In this document: one piece after another, positions 22,205 through 33,378 of the stretch
Layout of the letters: the number at the start of each line of letters is the position of its first letter
Position numbering within the stretch: the first letter of the stretch is position 1
NCBI GenBank assembly: GCA_947034895.1
Contig: OX344761.1
Location: forward strand, 91,773,447 to 91,837,446
Reading direction: 5' to 3'
DNA length: 64,000 nucleotides
Origin: Rhytidiadelphus loreus
Taxonomy: Eukaryota; Streptophyta; Bryopsida; Hypnales; Hylocomiaceae
Position numbers and translations under genes: made by a program
The notes under the pieces: generated by a model
The model's database searches: none
Told to the model about the DNA's origin: nothing
Seen by the model: only the letters and a program-made list of their open reading frames with translations

Positions 22205-23410
22205 AGGCGCTTCAAATGGTTTAGAGCGCCCATCCTAAACCGTCGCCGCCCTTCATGGTTTCGGGAAGGATCAGAGCGGGCGCTCTGAACCATTTCGAGC
22301 CTTGAAGGTTCAGAGCGCCCGCTTTGATCCTCCAAATAGCCTACATCGTTCCGGAAGGATCAGAGCGGGCGCTCTAAACCACTCCTAGTTGGGGAGGTTC
22401 AGAGCGCCCGCTCTAAACCACTCCTAGTTGGGGAGGTTCAGAGCGCCCGCTCTAAACCACTCCTAGTTGGGGAGGTTCAGAGCGCCCGCTCTAATCCTCC
22501 AAACAACCCACATCATTCCGGAAGGATCAGAGCGGGCGCTCTAAACGACTCCTAGTTGGGGAGGTTCAGAGCGCCCGCTCTGATCCTCCAAAAAGCCACA
22601 ACATCCCGGGAGGACCAGAGCGGGCGCTCTAAGCCACTCCTAGTTGGGGAGGTTCAGAGCGCCCGCTCTGATCCTCCAAAAAGCCCACATCATCCCGGAA
22701 GGATCAAAGCGGGCGCTCTAAACCACTCCTAGTTGGGGAGGTTCAGAGCGGGCGCTCTGATCCTCCAAAAAGCCACAACATCCCGGGAGGATCAGAGCGG
22801 GCGCTCTAAACCATTCCTCGATGGGGAGGTTCAAAGCGCCCGCCCTGATCTTCCAAACAGCCCACAACATTCCCGGAGGATCAGAGCGCCCGCTCTAAAC
22901 CATTCCTAATTGGTGAGGTTCAGAGCGCCCGCTCTGATCCTCCAAACAGCCTACATCGTTCCGGGAGGATCAGAGCGGGCACTCTAAACCACTCCTAGTT
23001 GGGGAGGTTCAGAGCGCCCACTCTGATCCTCCAAAAAGCCATAACATCCCGGGAGGATCAGAGCGGGCGCTCTAAACCACTCCTAGTTGGGGAGGTTCAG
23101 AGCGCCCACTCTGATCCTATTAGAATGCTAGGGGGTGATTGGGGAATCAGGGCGGGCGCTCTGAAGCTCCAGGACCATAAGCAGTAGCTCCCGCTCTAGT
23201 CTTCAAAATACCCCACAACATTCTGGAAGGACCAGACCAGGCACTCCGAAACATTCCGAGGAGTCGAGCATCAGAGCGCCCGCCCTAAACCATTCTGATG
23301 GTTGATGTATATCAAAAGAATGAGAGCGGGGGCTCTGGCCATTCCAAGACAAGGAGGATCAGAGCGCCCGCTCTGATCTCCCAAGCAGCCAACAGAATTC
23401 AGGGAGGATC
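22205..23410. repeat. Palindromic array of AGAGCGCCCGCTCT / AGAGCGGGCGCTCT
   Basis: More than twenty copies of a 14-bp near-palindrome (6-bp arms AGAGCG and CGCTCT around CC or GG) lie in two unit types. One is a 39-bp unit (about 22381, 22420, 22459) with CACTCCTAGTTGGGGAGG. The other is an approximately 86-bp unit that pairs a CC-centred and a GG-centred copy across a TCCAAAAAGCC spacer. The copies are usually preceded by GGTTC or GGATC. The array ends about 200 bp before the first ATG of the next gene. Confidence 0.9.
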
Positions 23411-23608
23411 ATAGTGGGTGCACTAAACCTCCACCATGATTGATCCCAAGCATTCGCAATTTCAGATTCCAATCAAATGATGATTATGAATCAACTTAGG
23501 TCCCTCGGTCGAAAACTACTTCACAGTTAGTAGTTCCGCGATAGATTCATATCCATGTCCGGATTAGAGCGCACGGTCTGATTTGTACCACTGTCTGTGC
23601 ATAGTGCA

Positions 23609-26600
23609 ATGGAGTCCTTCCTCGACAGCACGCCCCACCTCACCGGGTACATCAAACCAATTGCATCAGAGAGAGTGCACGAGTCCTGAACGGCACTCGT
23701 CGAAGGGAAAACTCCTCTGGAGTTTGTCGCATCCAAGGCCCTGTGGACCGTGGAGATGAGCTCCCTCGAGGGCTCCCTCGTATTTTGTTTAGAACTAGGC
23801 TTCACGAGTAACGGTGACCCCAGATGGAAAACATTCAGGGAACTCGTAGTCATCAATGTGAATGTGCTGCGCGAGGCCATTCTGGTAGATGTAGTGAACA
23901 CTTCGAACAACGCATTCGGAGTGCTAGCCATTAGGGTAGAAGATGAGATGACGTTCTGTTACGAACGCATCCTGAAAAATTACGAGCAAGTTCCCCATAT
24001 ATTCCAAACCTTGATGCTCGACATCAAAGGTAGAGTAGAAGCTCATTTAGACGATTTTGTAGCAATTGGTTAGGCAGTAAAATCTTTTCTCACCAATGCA
24101 AACAGTCTACAGGCTGCAGTAACAGTCGAACTCCAGTCTAAGCAGAAGCAAGTAAATCAAATGGACTCGCAAGGTCGACAGCAGAAGAAATCCAAGAGGG
24201 GAGGAGCATCGAGCTCTAGCGCAACCACGCGGGCCAGACCGCCGGCCGCATCGGCCCTGGCTGGAGCCTCTAACGTGGCACAAACTCGACCCCGTGCTTC
24301 TCCCGCGTCAGAGGTAACCGAGACGGGCGCGAACATCCCAGCGCAACCGGCAGCTCGAACTGGTGACACACCAACCGTCCCGGAGACAGACCCAATCATC
24401 CCTCCGCAACCTGCTGAAGAATCTGTGGGCGTTCCGGACCGAGGTCGCGGGAAAAGAAAAAAGCCACGAGGAAGAGGAATCCTCAACCCGAGGTCGCGGC
24501 CAGATCATCGCAAGATGCGGCGAGGATGGTCAGGCAACGGTGGGCAGATGCTGAGTCGCCCAGCTCCTCACAGCAAAGCGACCTGCCGGACAACACGGAC
24601 GTCTCCGAGGAGGTCGCGCAGAAGCAGGCGATCAAGAAGGTGAATGGGAAATGGTTGGACAACCCAGACACCGTGCCTTACAATCCCGACGCCGTTCCGG
24701 ATAAGCTGTTCGTGGATCTCGTCTTGAAGAGGGAGGCCAAGCAATCGGAGGAAGAAGAGGCGAGGAAGCGACTGAAGGCCGAGGCTGTGGCGAATAAGAA
24801 GTTCAAAGAACTGTCCAAGTACATGTACATATTCGGGCGGGGGACATTCTTTGAGCTCGAAGTCGACGACATGATTCAGGCGGACGAGAAGTCGGGTATG
24901 ATCTTCCGACCCCTGGAGAAGAAGGGTGTGATGGCCGTGCTTGATCGAATGGTGAAGGTCAACTTCACCAAGCAAATCCTGACCGTGATGCCGGACACGG
25001 AGGCTAGGCCAACATGCTGGGCGGACTGCGTCAAGTCCTTTCCGCTGAAGATCATCAACGGCCAGCACACCTGGAAAGCGGCCAAGGAAATCATCTCGGG
25101 AGAGGCATCGGTCGACGACGAGGCGCTGAAGAAGAAGGTGCGCAAGTGGACATGCGAGGTCGTATGGTCCGACAACAAAAATCACTTGCACGCGCTGTCG
25201 TGCAAGTGCAACGACGGGAACGTGACAGGTCCGTATCTGTCGTCGTTGCCGGCTACAATCCAGCATTGTCGCTATCTGTGGGACAATGCTCGAAGGCCGA
25301 CGTAGTAGCGGAAGAACCTGAGGAAGGAAGAACAAGGCGAAGAATTTGCTCGCTACGAGGTACGCATTTTAGTCGATCCATCCTGCCCATTCAATTCATG
25401 TTGAATCTAAGTCTGGGAGTCCAAAGATCAGAGCGAGCGCTCTGAATCGATTTGGTTAGGATACCATCTATGGATAGGAAACTGCCCTCCCCGAGATGGA
25501 GGAATTAGGACTGGCAGGATCAGAGCGCCCGCTCTGATCCGCTGAACCTCAGTCGGTCTACACGGATCCAACTTCCGAGTCCGACTCAAATGTGTTAATT
25601 TTCCTGCAGGAATTTCGTGTCAAAGCCGAGCAGAGTTTCGAATCGACTGGTCTTCTCAAGCCGTCGGGCAACTCCCAACGAATCTACGACTTGGACCGGA
25701 TGGGGGAGCGGAAGGTGATCATGGCTTCAGAGGAGACTTGGGCCGCATGGCAGAAGGTTTTCCAAGGTCATGAGTCGGGGTCGCTTCACGACATTGACTC
25801 CGGGGGACCCTTCAACGAAGCGACGACCAAGGAGGGGAACGTGAAGTTGTACAAGTTCCTCCCCATCACGAGCAACATGATGAAGAACCTGCATGGCCTC
25901 GATGACGCGGCGGTGGGTGAGCTTGCTCGGAAAATCCTCGATATACCGCCGAAGGTCTACCTCAACAAGAAGCCCAATTCGTGGACTTCGGCCATTCCCA
26001 TCGCCATGTGGTGTACGAACAAAAAGTACAAGAACGTGCTGGCGAGGGAGTTGGCAGACAGGGGCAAGTCAAGCGGCATGATATCGGCAAGCGAAGTCAT
26101 CAACGCAGCCGGAGACATTGAACCGCAAGCGTGGCAGGACTTCAAGACACAGTTATGCATCAACGGCTTCCACACCTGGTACCTCCAAACCATCGATCCG
26201 GAGTACCTGAAGTCGGAGGTGCGCTCAGGAAAGAAGAGCGTCCTACCGTCCGATGAGCTCCTTGCCGCCTTCGACCGTGTCATGGTCAACTATGAATGGT
26301 GTGAGTATGTGCGGAGGTATTCGCGGGCCTCAATGTGCCGCTGGCTTCGAGTCGGAAGCAGGTTCGACCCAACGCTGTATGTCTACAAGAGGGAGAATTG
26401 GGTCCCCCAGCGCGCCGTAGATGGACCCGCTAACCTCAAGTACTGTGAGGTGGGCATCATCGATTTCCGCCAGTTTCCGGGTGTGGAGACCATGGAGATC
26501 AATTCTGCCAACAAGAAAATCCTCGAGGAGGTGGAGGTGGTGTCGCAGTCCGTCATGTCCTCGTCGGTCCACACGTGGATGCTGATCTTCTTTTCGAAGC

Positions 26601-27709
26601 GGGCGGCTGATGTGGACAAAGCTGTGAAGGAACTGTTTCCTGATTACAACATGCAGCGGGAGTGCAAGTACGTATGTCGAGCGGGGGAACCTACGTACAA
26701 GGAGAAGAACAAGGTCTCCGTGATGTACCTGTAGAGGTCCCGGTGGAGGTGGGTCAACTCGAGTGTGGTGAACACGAACGACGAGGTGCCCTCGCTGTCT
26801 GCTGAGGAGGACGAGGACCTGACCAATGAGGGAACCATCTACATGAATCGAGAGGTCTGTCGTCACGACAATCCGAGGACCTTGTCGAAGTATGAGCTCC
26901 GATACGAGGTGTATCTGCGCTTCATCGACAAGTTCTGCAGGGATCAAGGAACCGTCATGTTGGTCTTCGCTGGTGCGAAGCCAATTTCGGCGTGCACGGT
27001 GAGCACCTGACCACGCTGTGTTTTCATAGTTCTTCTGATGTACATCCCGATGTAGCGGGTGTAAGACATTGTAATATCAGTAATGACTAAATCCTTTGAG
27101 TGCCCGCAGATGTTGTCGCGTAGCTCTGTCACTCTGATCATCTCCACTCAGAAGGCCCTCCTGCGTCAATCCCAGCATAATCGCAAAGGCGCGGAGATGT
27201 GGCCGGATATTCTGGTCCCCGGTTGGACATTGCGTTACGGCTATGTCACCCCGACACCGGCGAGAGCTACCCGGCCGGAGCTGGACGAGGAGCCGAATCC
27301 TACCGTCGAGGAAGTGAAAGCGGACGAGGCCCTCAACATCGTGGACGCCGACCACGTTGAAATCGAGCACCCCGACATCAACGCGGACGAACAGGAAGGA
27401 GATGAACATAGTGAGCAGACCGGAAATCAGCAAGACGAGGAAGGCGTCCAGGGAAACCGGGAGCCGTCGTTGGATCGTGCTAACAGCGATGCGACCGAGC
27501 AATCAGAGCAGCCTAGGGTTGTTCGCTGCGACAGCGTGACACCGCGACAGACAGACGTCGCGCGACGTCTAGTAGAGCTCGCGCGACGTCACGAAAAGTC
27601 AAATTTACCTTTGACTTTATATAAAATTACCCCCCTCCAGCTGGATGCCATGTGGCATCTACATGGCAAACTCAAGGGGCGCATACGGGTACTAGGCGAC
27701 TGGAGGTAG
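23609..27709 (+). pseudogene. Decayed multi-exon gene: ParB-like plus methyltransferase-like domains
   Basis: The coding frame starts at ATG 23609 and is broken by TGA 23687 and TAG 24071. A low-complexity basic stretch beginning MDSQGRQQKKSKRGG (24161) follows, then a likely 1-nt loss in an A-run near 24460. The frame then runs 24463-25359 with two adjacent TAGs (25303-25308). Intron 25360-25609 (GAG|GTACGC ... CTGCAG) and intron 26999-27109 (ACG|GTGAGC ... CCGCAG) join the exons in phase, and TAG 26732 interrupts the second exon. IINGQHTWKAAKEI (near 25051) resembles the ParB/sulfiredoxin-fold G-x-H-R box. GTVMLVFAGAKPISAC (near 26950) resembles methyltransferase motif I (VLDPFAGSGTT), with an RHDNPRTLSKYE stretch before it. 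A DPPY-type motif is not intact (IIDFRQF near 26460). The domain calls are inference. The C-terminal end runs into repeat DNA. Confidence 0.5.
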
Positions 27710-27729
27710 GGGCGAGTGGAGGTAGGGGT

Positions 27730-28645
27730 GACCTCTTGTAGGAGTGATTTGTAGTGCAATTCAAAACTGCCACTTCTGCTGCAGTCATCCAAGAAAATAG
27801 AAAAAATATTTTTTGGAGAATCTAACCGTAAGATCTTGTACTTAAGTTGTCTAAGATCATGTGGTAAAAATTTTATAAAGTTTGGCCATATAGATTGGAA
27901 GATATTAGCATTCAAAGTTGGAAAAAAAAATTGAACTTTGGCTTGCAATTTCAGATGACTTTGACCACCATTTGTGGAAAAAAATTGCACTATAAACTCT
28001 AAATTTAAAAAAATTATGTTGAAAAATTGAATTGAAAGTTTAAGCAAAAAATTTCAATAGAAACACACTTGATTTTCATTCTTTAAGAAATTGTTGAATA
28101 GAAGTTGGTCTATGATTGAATCAAAAACTAAATTGTTAATAGCTCTAAGTTGGAATTGAAACACAATAAGCACAATGGTGAGATTGTTCTAGTAGACAAA
28201 CTTAACTATATTAAACAATTTTCAAAAAAATTGTATAAATTGCATTCAAAAATATATCATATAAGATGTTTTTTCAAAAATTGTTTAGATTGTCTAAAAG
28301 ACAAGATTGTCCATAATTTTTTCATTGCTAGTCCAAATGGAATGAATCAAAGCTTCACATGTAGACAAAAATATAATATTTGAGGGAAAAAAATTTAATA
28401 TTAATTGACTTATTGTAATTTTTTTGTTGCTTGCTGACCTCTATTTTTAGCTTAGGGTGGCATAAATTTTGCTTTTGGACACTAATTGAAGAAAAATTTA
28501 TATTCTTACAAAGATGATGTACTCTTCTATCCTCCAAAAAAGTTCAAAAAATGAAAATGAAAATTGAGACTATATGCACCTACTTGAACTCTTTAAAGTC
28601 TTTGAAAAGGACTCAAGTTGGTCCTTTAGGGGTTAAAACTCAACT
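27730..28645 (-). repeat. Dispersed AT-rich element, inverted copy
   Basis: Read on the minus strand, this copy begins near 28640 with TTTTAACCCCTAAAGGACC and ends near 27770 in GTGGCAGTTTTGAATTGCA. It is homologous, with clear divergence, to 13.8-14.7 kb and, inverted, to 35.9-36.5 kb. Examples are the shared AGAACAATCTCAC, TTAGAGCTATTAA and ATGTGGTAAAAATTTTA (here on +). It is non-coding. It may be one arm of a larger inverted-repeat element ending near 36.5-36.9 kb, or an independent insertion. Confidence 0.5.
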
Positions 28646-28649
28646 TTAT

Positions 28650-29310
28650 TTTTGTACACTTTTACACACATTAGTTTAGAAGCAAATAAATTAAAATACA
28701 TTGTTTGGAAAAAATTACAAAATATTTGCACAAAAGAATTCAAATTCAAGATTCAATACATAGACCTTGGCACCTAGCGTTTTGAATATTTAATATTTTT
28801 TCTAAATGGCACATCATATAAAAAGTGGTTAATATATTTACTTTCCTTTTCAAAATTTAGAGGCATGAAATGTGACCTATGTTTTTATTTGTACTAACAT
28901 AATAACAACATACCCAATTACAAAACATCAATGCGATAAACAACTTCAGGGCTTTATCAACCATGAGTAGCTTTACCACCTATCTACATATTAGTTGCTT
29001 CTTTGAATCAGGTTCAATGACTATACCCAACTTCCTCACAAAGTACCTCATTACTAATGTGTTTTCAAATATTCCATTGTCATATTTGAATAGTTGCGTG
29101 GATTAGTGTCTCTATAGTAGCACCTCCGGCCTTACTATAGGTAACTAAAATCAAAAGAGTCCTTTTATTAATGACCACATCATCAAATATTTGTTTCTAC
29201 TAAGAATCTCTCATTAAAAAGCGTATAATCTCTGTCCTCACTTGTTGGTGACCAACTTTGAATTAGAAGCACATGTCATTATGTCACCATATGCTTAGTA
29301 ATGTCAATTT
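28650..29310. other. AT-rich non-coding DNA
   Basis: I see no gene in this stretch between the inverted repeat copy and the 162-bp array. It has only short frames. Confidence 0.5.
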
Positions 29311-29945
29311 TAGTTGCCCCTAGAAACCCCCAAACGGCCCAAATTTGTCAATTTTTGGACAAAAGGAAGGCCATTCTTTCCGCCTCCACCCGCGGTCGCC
29401 CCTTACCCAAGGTTGCCCTTAAGCACTCGCCCTGACCCGCGTTCTTCTCCATGAGAGGTCGCCCAAGACCCGAACTTGCCCCTAGAAACCCCCAAATGGC
29501 CCAAATTTGCCAATTTTTGGACAAAAGGAGGGCCATTCTCTCCACCTCCACCCGCGGTCGCCCCTTACCCGAGGTCGCCCTTAAGCACTCGCCCTGATCC
29601 GCGTTCTCCTCCATGAGAGGTCGCCCAAGACCCGAAGTCGCCCCTAGAAACCCCCAAACGGCCCAAATTTGCCAATTTTTGGACAAAAAGAAGGCCATTC
29701 TTTCCACCTCCACCCGCACTCGCCCCTTACCCGAGGTCGCCCTTAAGTACTCGCCCTGACCGGCGTTCTTCTCCATGAGAGGTCGCCCAAGACCCGAAGT
29801 CGCCCCTAGAAACCCCCAAACGGCCCAAATTTGCCAATTTTTGGACAAAAGGAGGGCCATTCTTTCCACCTCCACCCGCGGTCGCCCCTTACCCGAAGTC
29901 GCCCTTAAGCACTCGCCCTGACCAGCGTTCTCCTCCATGAGAGGT
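29311..29945. repeat. 162-bp tandem array, left half
   Basis: About four units, with the block CCCAAATTTG(T/C)CAATTTTTGG at 29338, 29500, 29662 and 29824, exactly 162 bp apart. Because 162 is 3 x 54, the minus strand stays open as a 54-residue repeat (for example LLSKNWQIWAVWGFLGATS). Motifs such as GGTCGCCC and ACTCGCCC recur in each unit. The array is interrupted at 29945 by the 3.4-kb TG...CA element and resumes at 33379. Confidence 0.9.
29941..29945. repeat. Target-site duplication GAGGT (left)
   Basis: GAGGT directly precedes the TGTCGG terminus of the 3.4-kb element and is repeated at 33379-33383 directly after its ...ACGACA end. GAGGT followed by CGCCC is the normal array sequence, so the pre-insertion site is recognisable. 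Confidence 0.75.
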
Positions 29946-30260
29946 TGTCGGAATCCATAATAGCTTAGTATGGACCTTAATAGTCTAAGAAAAATTAAAA
30001 TAGATCAAATTTGAAAAAAATTAGTTTAGGCATAGACTAGCGGAAACAAATAAATACTTAGAATTAGTTTAGACTTCGTTCCGGAACTAGTACGGAAGCA
30101 TGACGAAACTTGACATCCGGGTGGACGGATTCAGGAGCCAGAACACAGGAAACCGGAACGCAGGCATTAAATTCAGTAGCTTGCGGCGGTAGACTAGGGA
30201 TACGTTACGGCGTTCCGTAGCCTGCGTTCCCGTTACAGTGAACGTTGGGCGCAGGATTTC

Positions 30261-30268
30261 TATATAAA
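30261..30268 (+). promoter_or_regulatory. TATA box of the 3.4-kb element
   Basis: TATATAAA lies 315 bp inside the left end and 114 bp upstream of ATG 30375. A 5-codon upstream ORF (ATG 30371) overlaps that start. By analogy with LTR promoters, transcription would begin near 30290, placing the ORF in the R/U5 part. Confidence 0.5.
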
Positions 30269-30374
30269 CCTAGTTCCTCCTCATTTCTCGCCCTCTTTCA
30301 GTTGCTCCGCATCTGGCTGATAGTGAGAGAAAGTGTGGTGAGTTAGGGTTACCGCGATAGGAGAGGTGAGATGG

Positions 30375-32276
30375 ATGGCAGGGGTTAGTACTTGGTATAT
30401 AGTACCGGCCCGGAAGATTAGTCCGGTATATCCGGAAGATCCGCTACACTTGCGGCATTTAGAGGACGATTTGGTTGTTTTAGGTTGTGCAGGTCTGCTG
30501 AAGAAACCCTGGAACGTCCAGAGTGACCAAGTGCTCCGGGAGTTGGCGGCAGGTGCTCCGAACCAGTACGACCAGACTGTACGTGGGCATCCGGACCAGT
30601 GGACGGAGGAGCTGTGGGCGGAAGTGTACGGGTTCTCCCAAACCGGAAGCGGATTCGCTACCCGGACGGATCAGTACCACCAGCACAAGTTCGTGAATCC
30701 ACCACACGCAAAGGAGGGCTACGCGATCAAGGACTGCCGGGACGAGAGGCACAGGCGGCTGCTCCGGTTTCTGCTACCGATCCTGTACCCGGATAAGAGT
30801 TCCCGGGTTACGGTAACCATGGCCAATACGATCTTCGGGGCGTTTCAGGACCGAGTCGTGAACTAGGGCCGGATCGTGGCGAGCGTGGTGGGGCGCTGCA
30901 CCGGGAACTTGGCGAAGAACAAGCCGAACCCACTCAGCACGTACTTGCTCCACCTGTACCAGCACCGGGAACTGTTGACGGAAGACGAGGCGACGGATTA
31001 CGAGACCGGGCTCATCATGCTCCAATGCAACTGCTCTAACGACGAGGAGCAAGAAACGCAGGAGTTTGAGGATGAGGAGGAAGAAGCCAAGCTGGAAGTC
31101 AAGCCGGAGATCAAGGAAGAGAAGCCGGAACCGGAACCCAAGCAGACACAGAGGGAGAAGGAGGAACGGGACCAGCCATCGGGAAGCAAAAGACGGAAGT
31201 CTACACTTCCGACTGCCAGAGGTAAATTCCCGGGTCCCTTTCTCATCCAGGATAAACAGGAGTGGGAAGGACCCCGCTTCTTCGAGTGTGGAGAAGAGTG
31301 GATCCGGACCGCGAAGGATTACCACGACAGGCTCACGGAGATCGTACTCCGGTCCGCAGAAGTGGTGAAGTGCGAACCGGAAAACATGGTGGACGCGCTG
31401 AAGGCGTTACCGGCCGAGTCGGAATGGAACGAGATGAGGACGGAAATCCGGAACCTGAAGACGGAACGGGACGCGCTCAAGGGGAAGCTGATCTGGACGG
31501 AAGAAGAGTTGCACCAGTCTCAAGGGGCGACGCAGAAGGCATACCAAGCGTTCTAGACCTTCCAGAAATGGATGGTCAATCCGGCGGATCTCTACCACAA
31601 GGCGGCACTGTATGACGAGATGCAGAAGACGTCCGCGGCCCTCACCAACACGAAGATAGTCCAGGTGATGGTGGAGATGTCCGGAAGAATGGAGGCATCA
31701 TTGAAAGAGTTCCGATCCATGATGGCGAACATGGATCCGAACAAGCCTCTCGACTTCGGGGGATTTCCGGAAGTTCCGGATGTCATCGCAACTCCGGCAA
31801 CTCAACCTCCCATCTCGCCCATCAGGCGGACAGGTCAGTTTGGGTCACTGATCCATATTGTCACTCAAGGGGGTCCCTCATCCGGATTTCTGGGTCAGGA
31901 TATGCCGGTCCGGAGCAGTTTGGATGCCCGGATCGACCTTGTCCAGAATCCGGCATGGACGCATCCGGAGCAATTCGAGGATATCGAACCACCTCCACCG
32001 ATGCCCTTACCTACACCGGATCCCATCGAGATATCGGAGGAGGCGGAGGTAGAGGAAGCGGAAGTAGAAGAAGCAGAAGTGGAGGAGGATCCGAAGTCGT
32101 TGGAGAAGGCGGACCGGTCTCTTGTCCATACGGACGAGACGGATTCTGACAATCCTCCGGTCCGGAAGACGTCGATCATCACCCGGGCGTCCCTCCGTAC
32201 ACCCCAAGGCAAGACTAGCACCCGGGGGCAGTTAGGATTTGACAGTAGTTCGAAGAAACAGCGGAAGGGAAAGTAG
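30375..32276 (+). pseudogene. 633-codon ORF inside the 3.4-kb element, with two in-frame TAGs
   Basis: A single frame with no frameshift, interrupted by TAG at 30864-30866 and 31554-31556, both at positions where CAG fits, and ended by TAG at 32276. The N-terminal part includes a compact domain with HKFVNPPHAKEGYAIKDC and RHRRLLRFLLPILYPDKSSR. A Glu/Lys-rich acidic-basic linker follows (about residues 225-265), then a helical Glu/Lys region likely to form a coiled coil. The tail is Pro-rich, with an EVEEAEVEEAEVEE repeat and basic ends. No catalytic motif, zinc knuckle or RT is seen. It may be a gag-like or accessory protein of a transposon family, but I do not recognise it with certainty. 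Keeping one frame for 1.9 kb argues for recent coding function. Confidence 0.55.
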
Positions 32277-33378
32277 ATAGTTAGACTGATAGTGTTTTTA
32301 GTTATCTTTTTGTTAGACTTAGAGTTCCGGGTCTCAGTCAGAATCCGGATTCCGGATTTTCAGGGGTAAGTTTCAGTTAACTTATCCACCCGGACTTTTA
32401 GGGCAGTTTAGGATGGTGTTTAGTGGCACTTTCCGTGGGTTTTACGGCATGTTGTTTTGCTTATAAAAGGAAGGGACCGCTTGTGGTCTTGGATTCCTTT
32501 TCTTGCTATTCCTTATTTTGAGCAGTAAATATATGTGTGCATTTTTTTATTGTCTTTTTATTCATTGCCTTAGTTTTCTTTGTGGGTCCTTGGTTTCCTG
32601 TTCTTTGGGAGTTTGAAGGTTGCTTGGGCGCTTGCTTGAAGGTTTTGGCTACAGAGTAGAGAGGTGGTAAGGAGGAGTCCGGATTCAGGGTTTCCCGGGT
32701 CTGTGAACTGTGTGTTGTCCAGGGAAGCAGTTCTAGCGTGTGTAGGAAGTTGTGCGGAGTCCGACGTTAGTGGTGTGGGTGCGAGTCCGGAAGGCCAGGG
32801 AGGGTTCCGTGCGGAGATAAGCAACCGTCTGTGGAAAACCCCCGCTCACCCGGAAAGTTCCGTCTATCTGCAAAACACAAGTTGGAGTGCTAGTACCGGA
32901 CCCCTTCTCAGTTTCCGGATAAGTCTTGTATTTGTCGTTGTAGCAAGGGGAGTCGGGTTGTATTCTGAGTGACCTGCTTCTGGAGAAATCCGAAGTTGTG
33001 AGGGTCAGCCATTCTATTCCTTGTTTGTGACGGAAAGATCTTTGGGTACGTGTCATTAAGAAGTTAGAGTTAGTGAAATACAAGGAGTGGTGTTGTCCTT
33101 ACCCCTCCGGAAAAGTCAGTGAGGACCCTCTGAAGGTAAAACAGAGGTATCGAAAACCGTGTGTTAAGTTACGGATCTGGTGTTTGTGATAATCCGGATC
33201 CGGTAGAGAGTCCGGATAGAGATAGAATCCGGTTGGGGAGTGAAAATTGAAGTAGTTACAATAAACCGGATTAGACGGAATTTAGAACACCCTCTGGAGT
33301 TCCCTGGGATGATATTCCGTGTCATCTTGCCACGTTGTTGTGGTTAAGAGCGCTTACTACAATATTACGCGTACGACA
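32277..33378. other. 3' part of the 3.4-kb element
   Basis: About 1.1 kb without a convincing ORF. It contains TTATAAAAGGAAGGG near 32461, a possible second promoter, and ACAATAAACC near 33257, a possible poly(A) signal. TCCGGA/TCCGGAT motifs are unusually frequent here and in the ORF upstream, which supports one shared unit. Confidence 0.45.

Larger units (their letters stand above)
29946..33378 (+). mobile_element. 3,433-bp TG...CA element with 5-bp TSD, solo-LTR-like, carrying an ORF
   Basis: The ends are TGTCGG... and ...TACGACA, a short TGTCG/CGACA inverted repeat identical to that of the Ty3 LTRs at 37 kb, and the target duplication is GAGGT. No direct terminal repeat, PBS, PPT or RT was found inside, so it does not look like a full LTR retrotransposon. 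A solo LTR of 3.4 kb fits best. Inside are a TATA box (30261), an ORF region (30375-32276), a second TATAAAAGG (about 32462) and an AATAAA (about 33258) about 115 bp before the right end. It is inserted in the 162-bp array. A non-LTR element with 5-bp duplications is the alternative. Confidence 0.65.

Noticed and set aside
22205..23410. Regular repeats with spacers that look CRISPR-like
   Set aside because: The spacers are themselves repeated, the repeat alternates orientation, there is no cas gene, and the DNA is eukaryotic. It is a palindromic satellite-like array.
24568..25335. 255-codon minus-strand frame
   Set aside because: It overlaps the plus-strand coding exon, which has the better motif content and splice structure. 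This is a shadow.
8290..32276. UAG reassigned to glutamine in this genome
   Set aside because: TAG also appears as the terminal stop of ORFs (5429, 27709, 32276, pol at 39175), CAG/CAA remain the common Gln codons, and TGA/TAA interruptions also occur. Methylation decay is simpler. It is kept only as an alternative in the findings.
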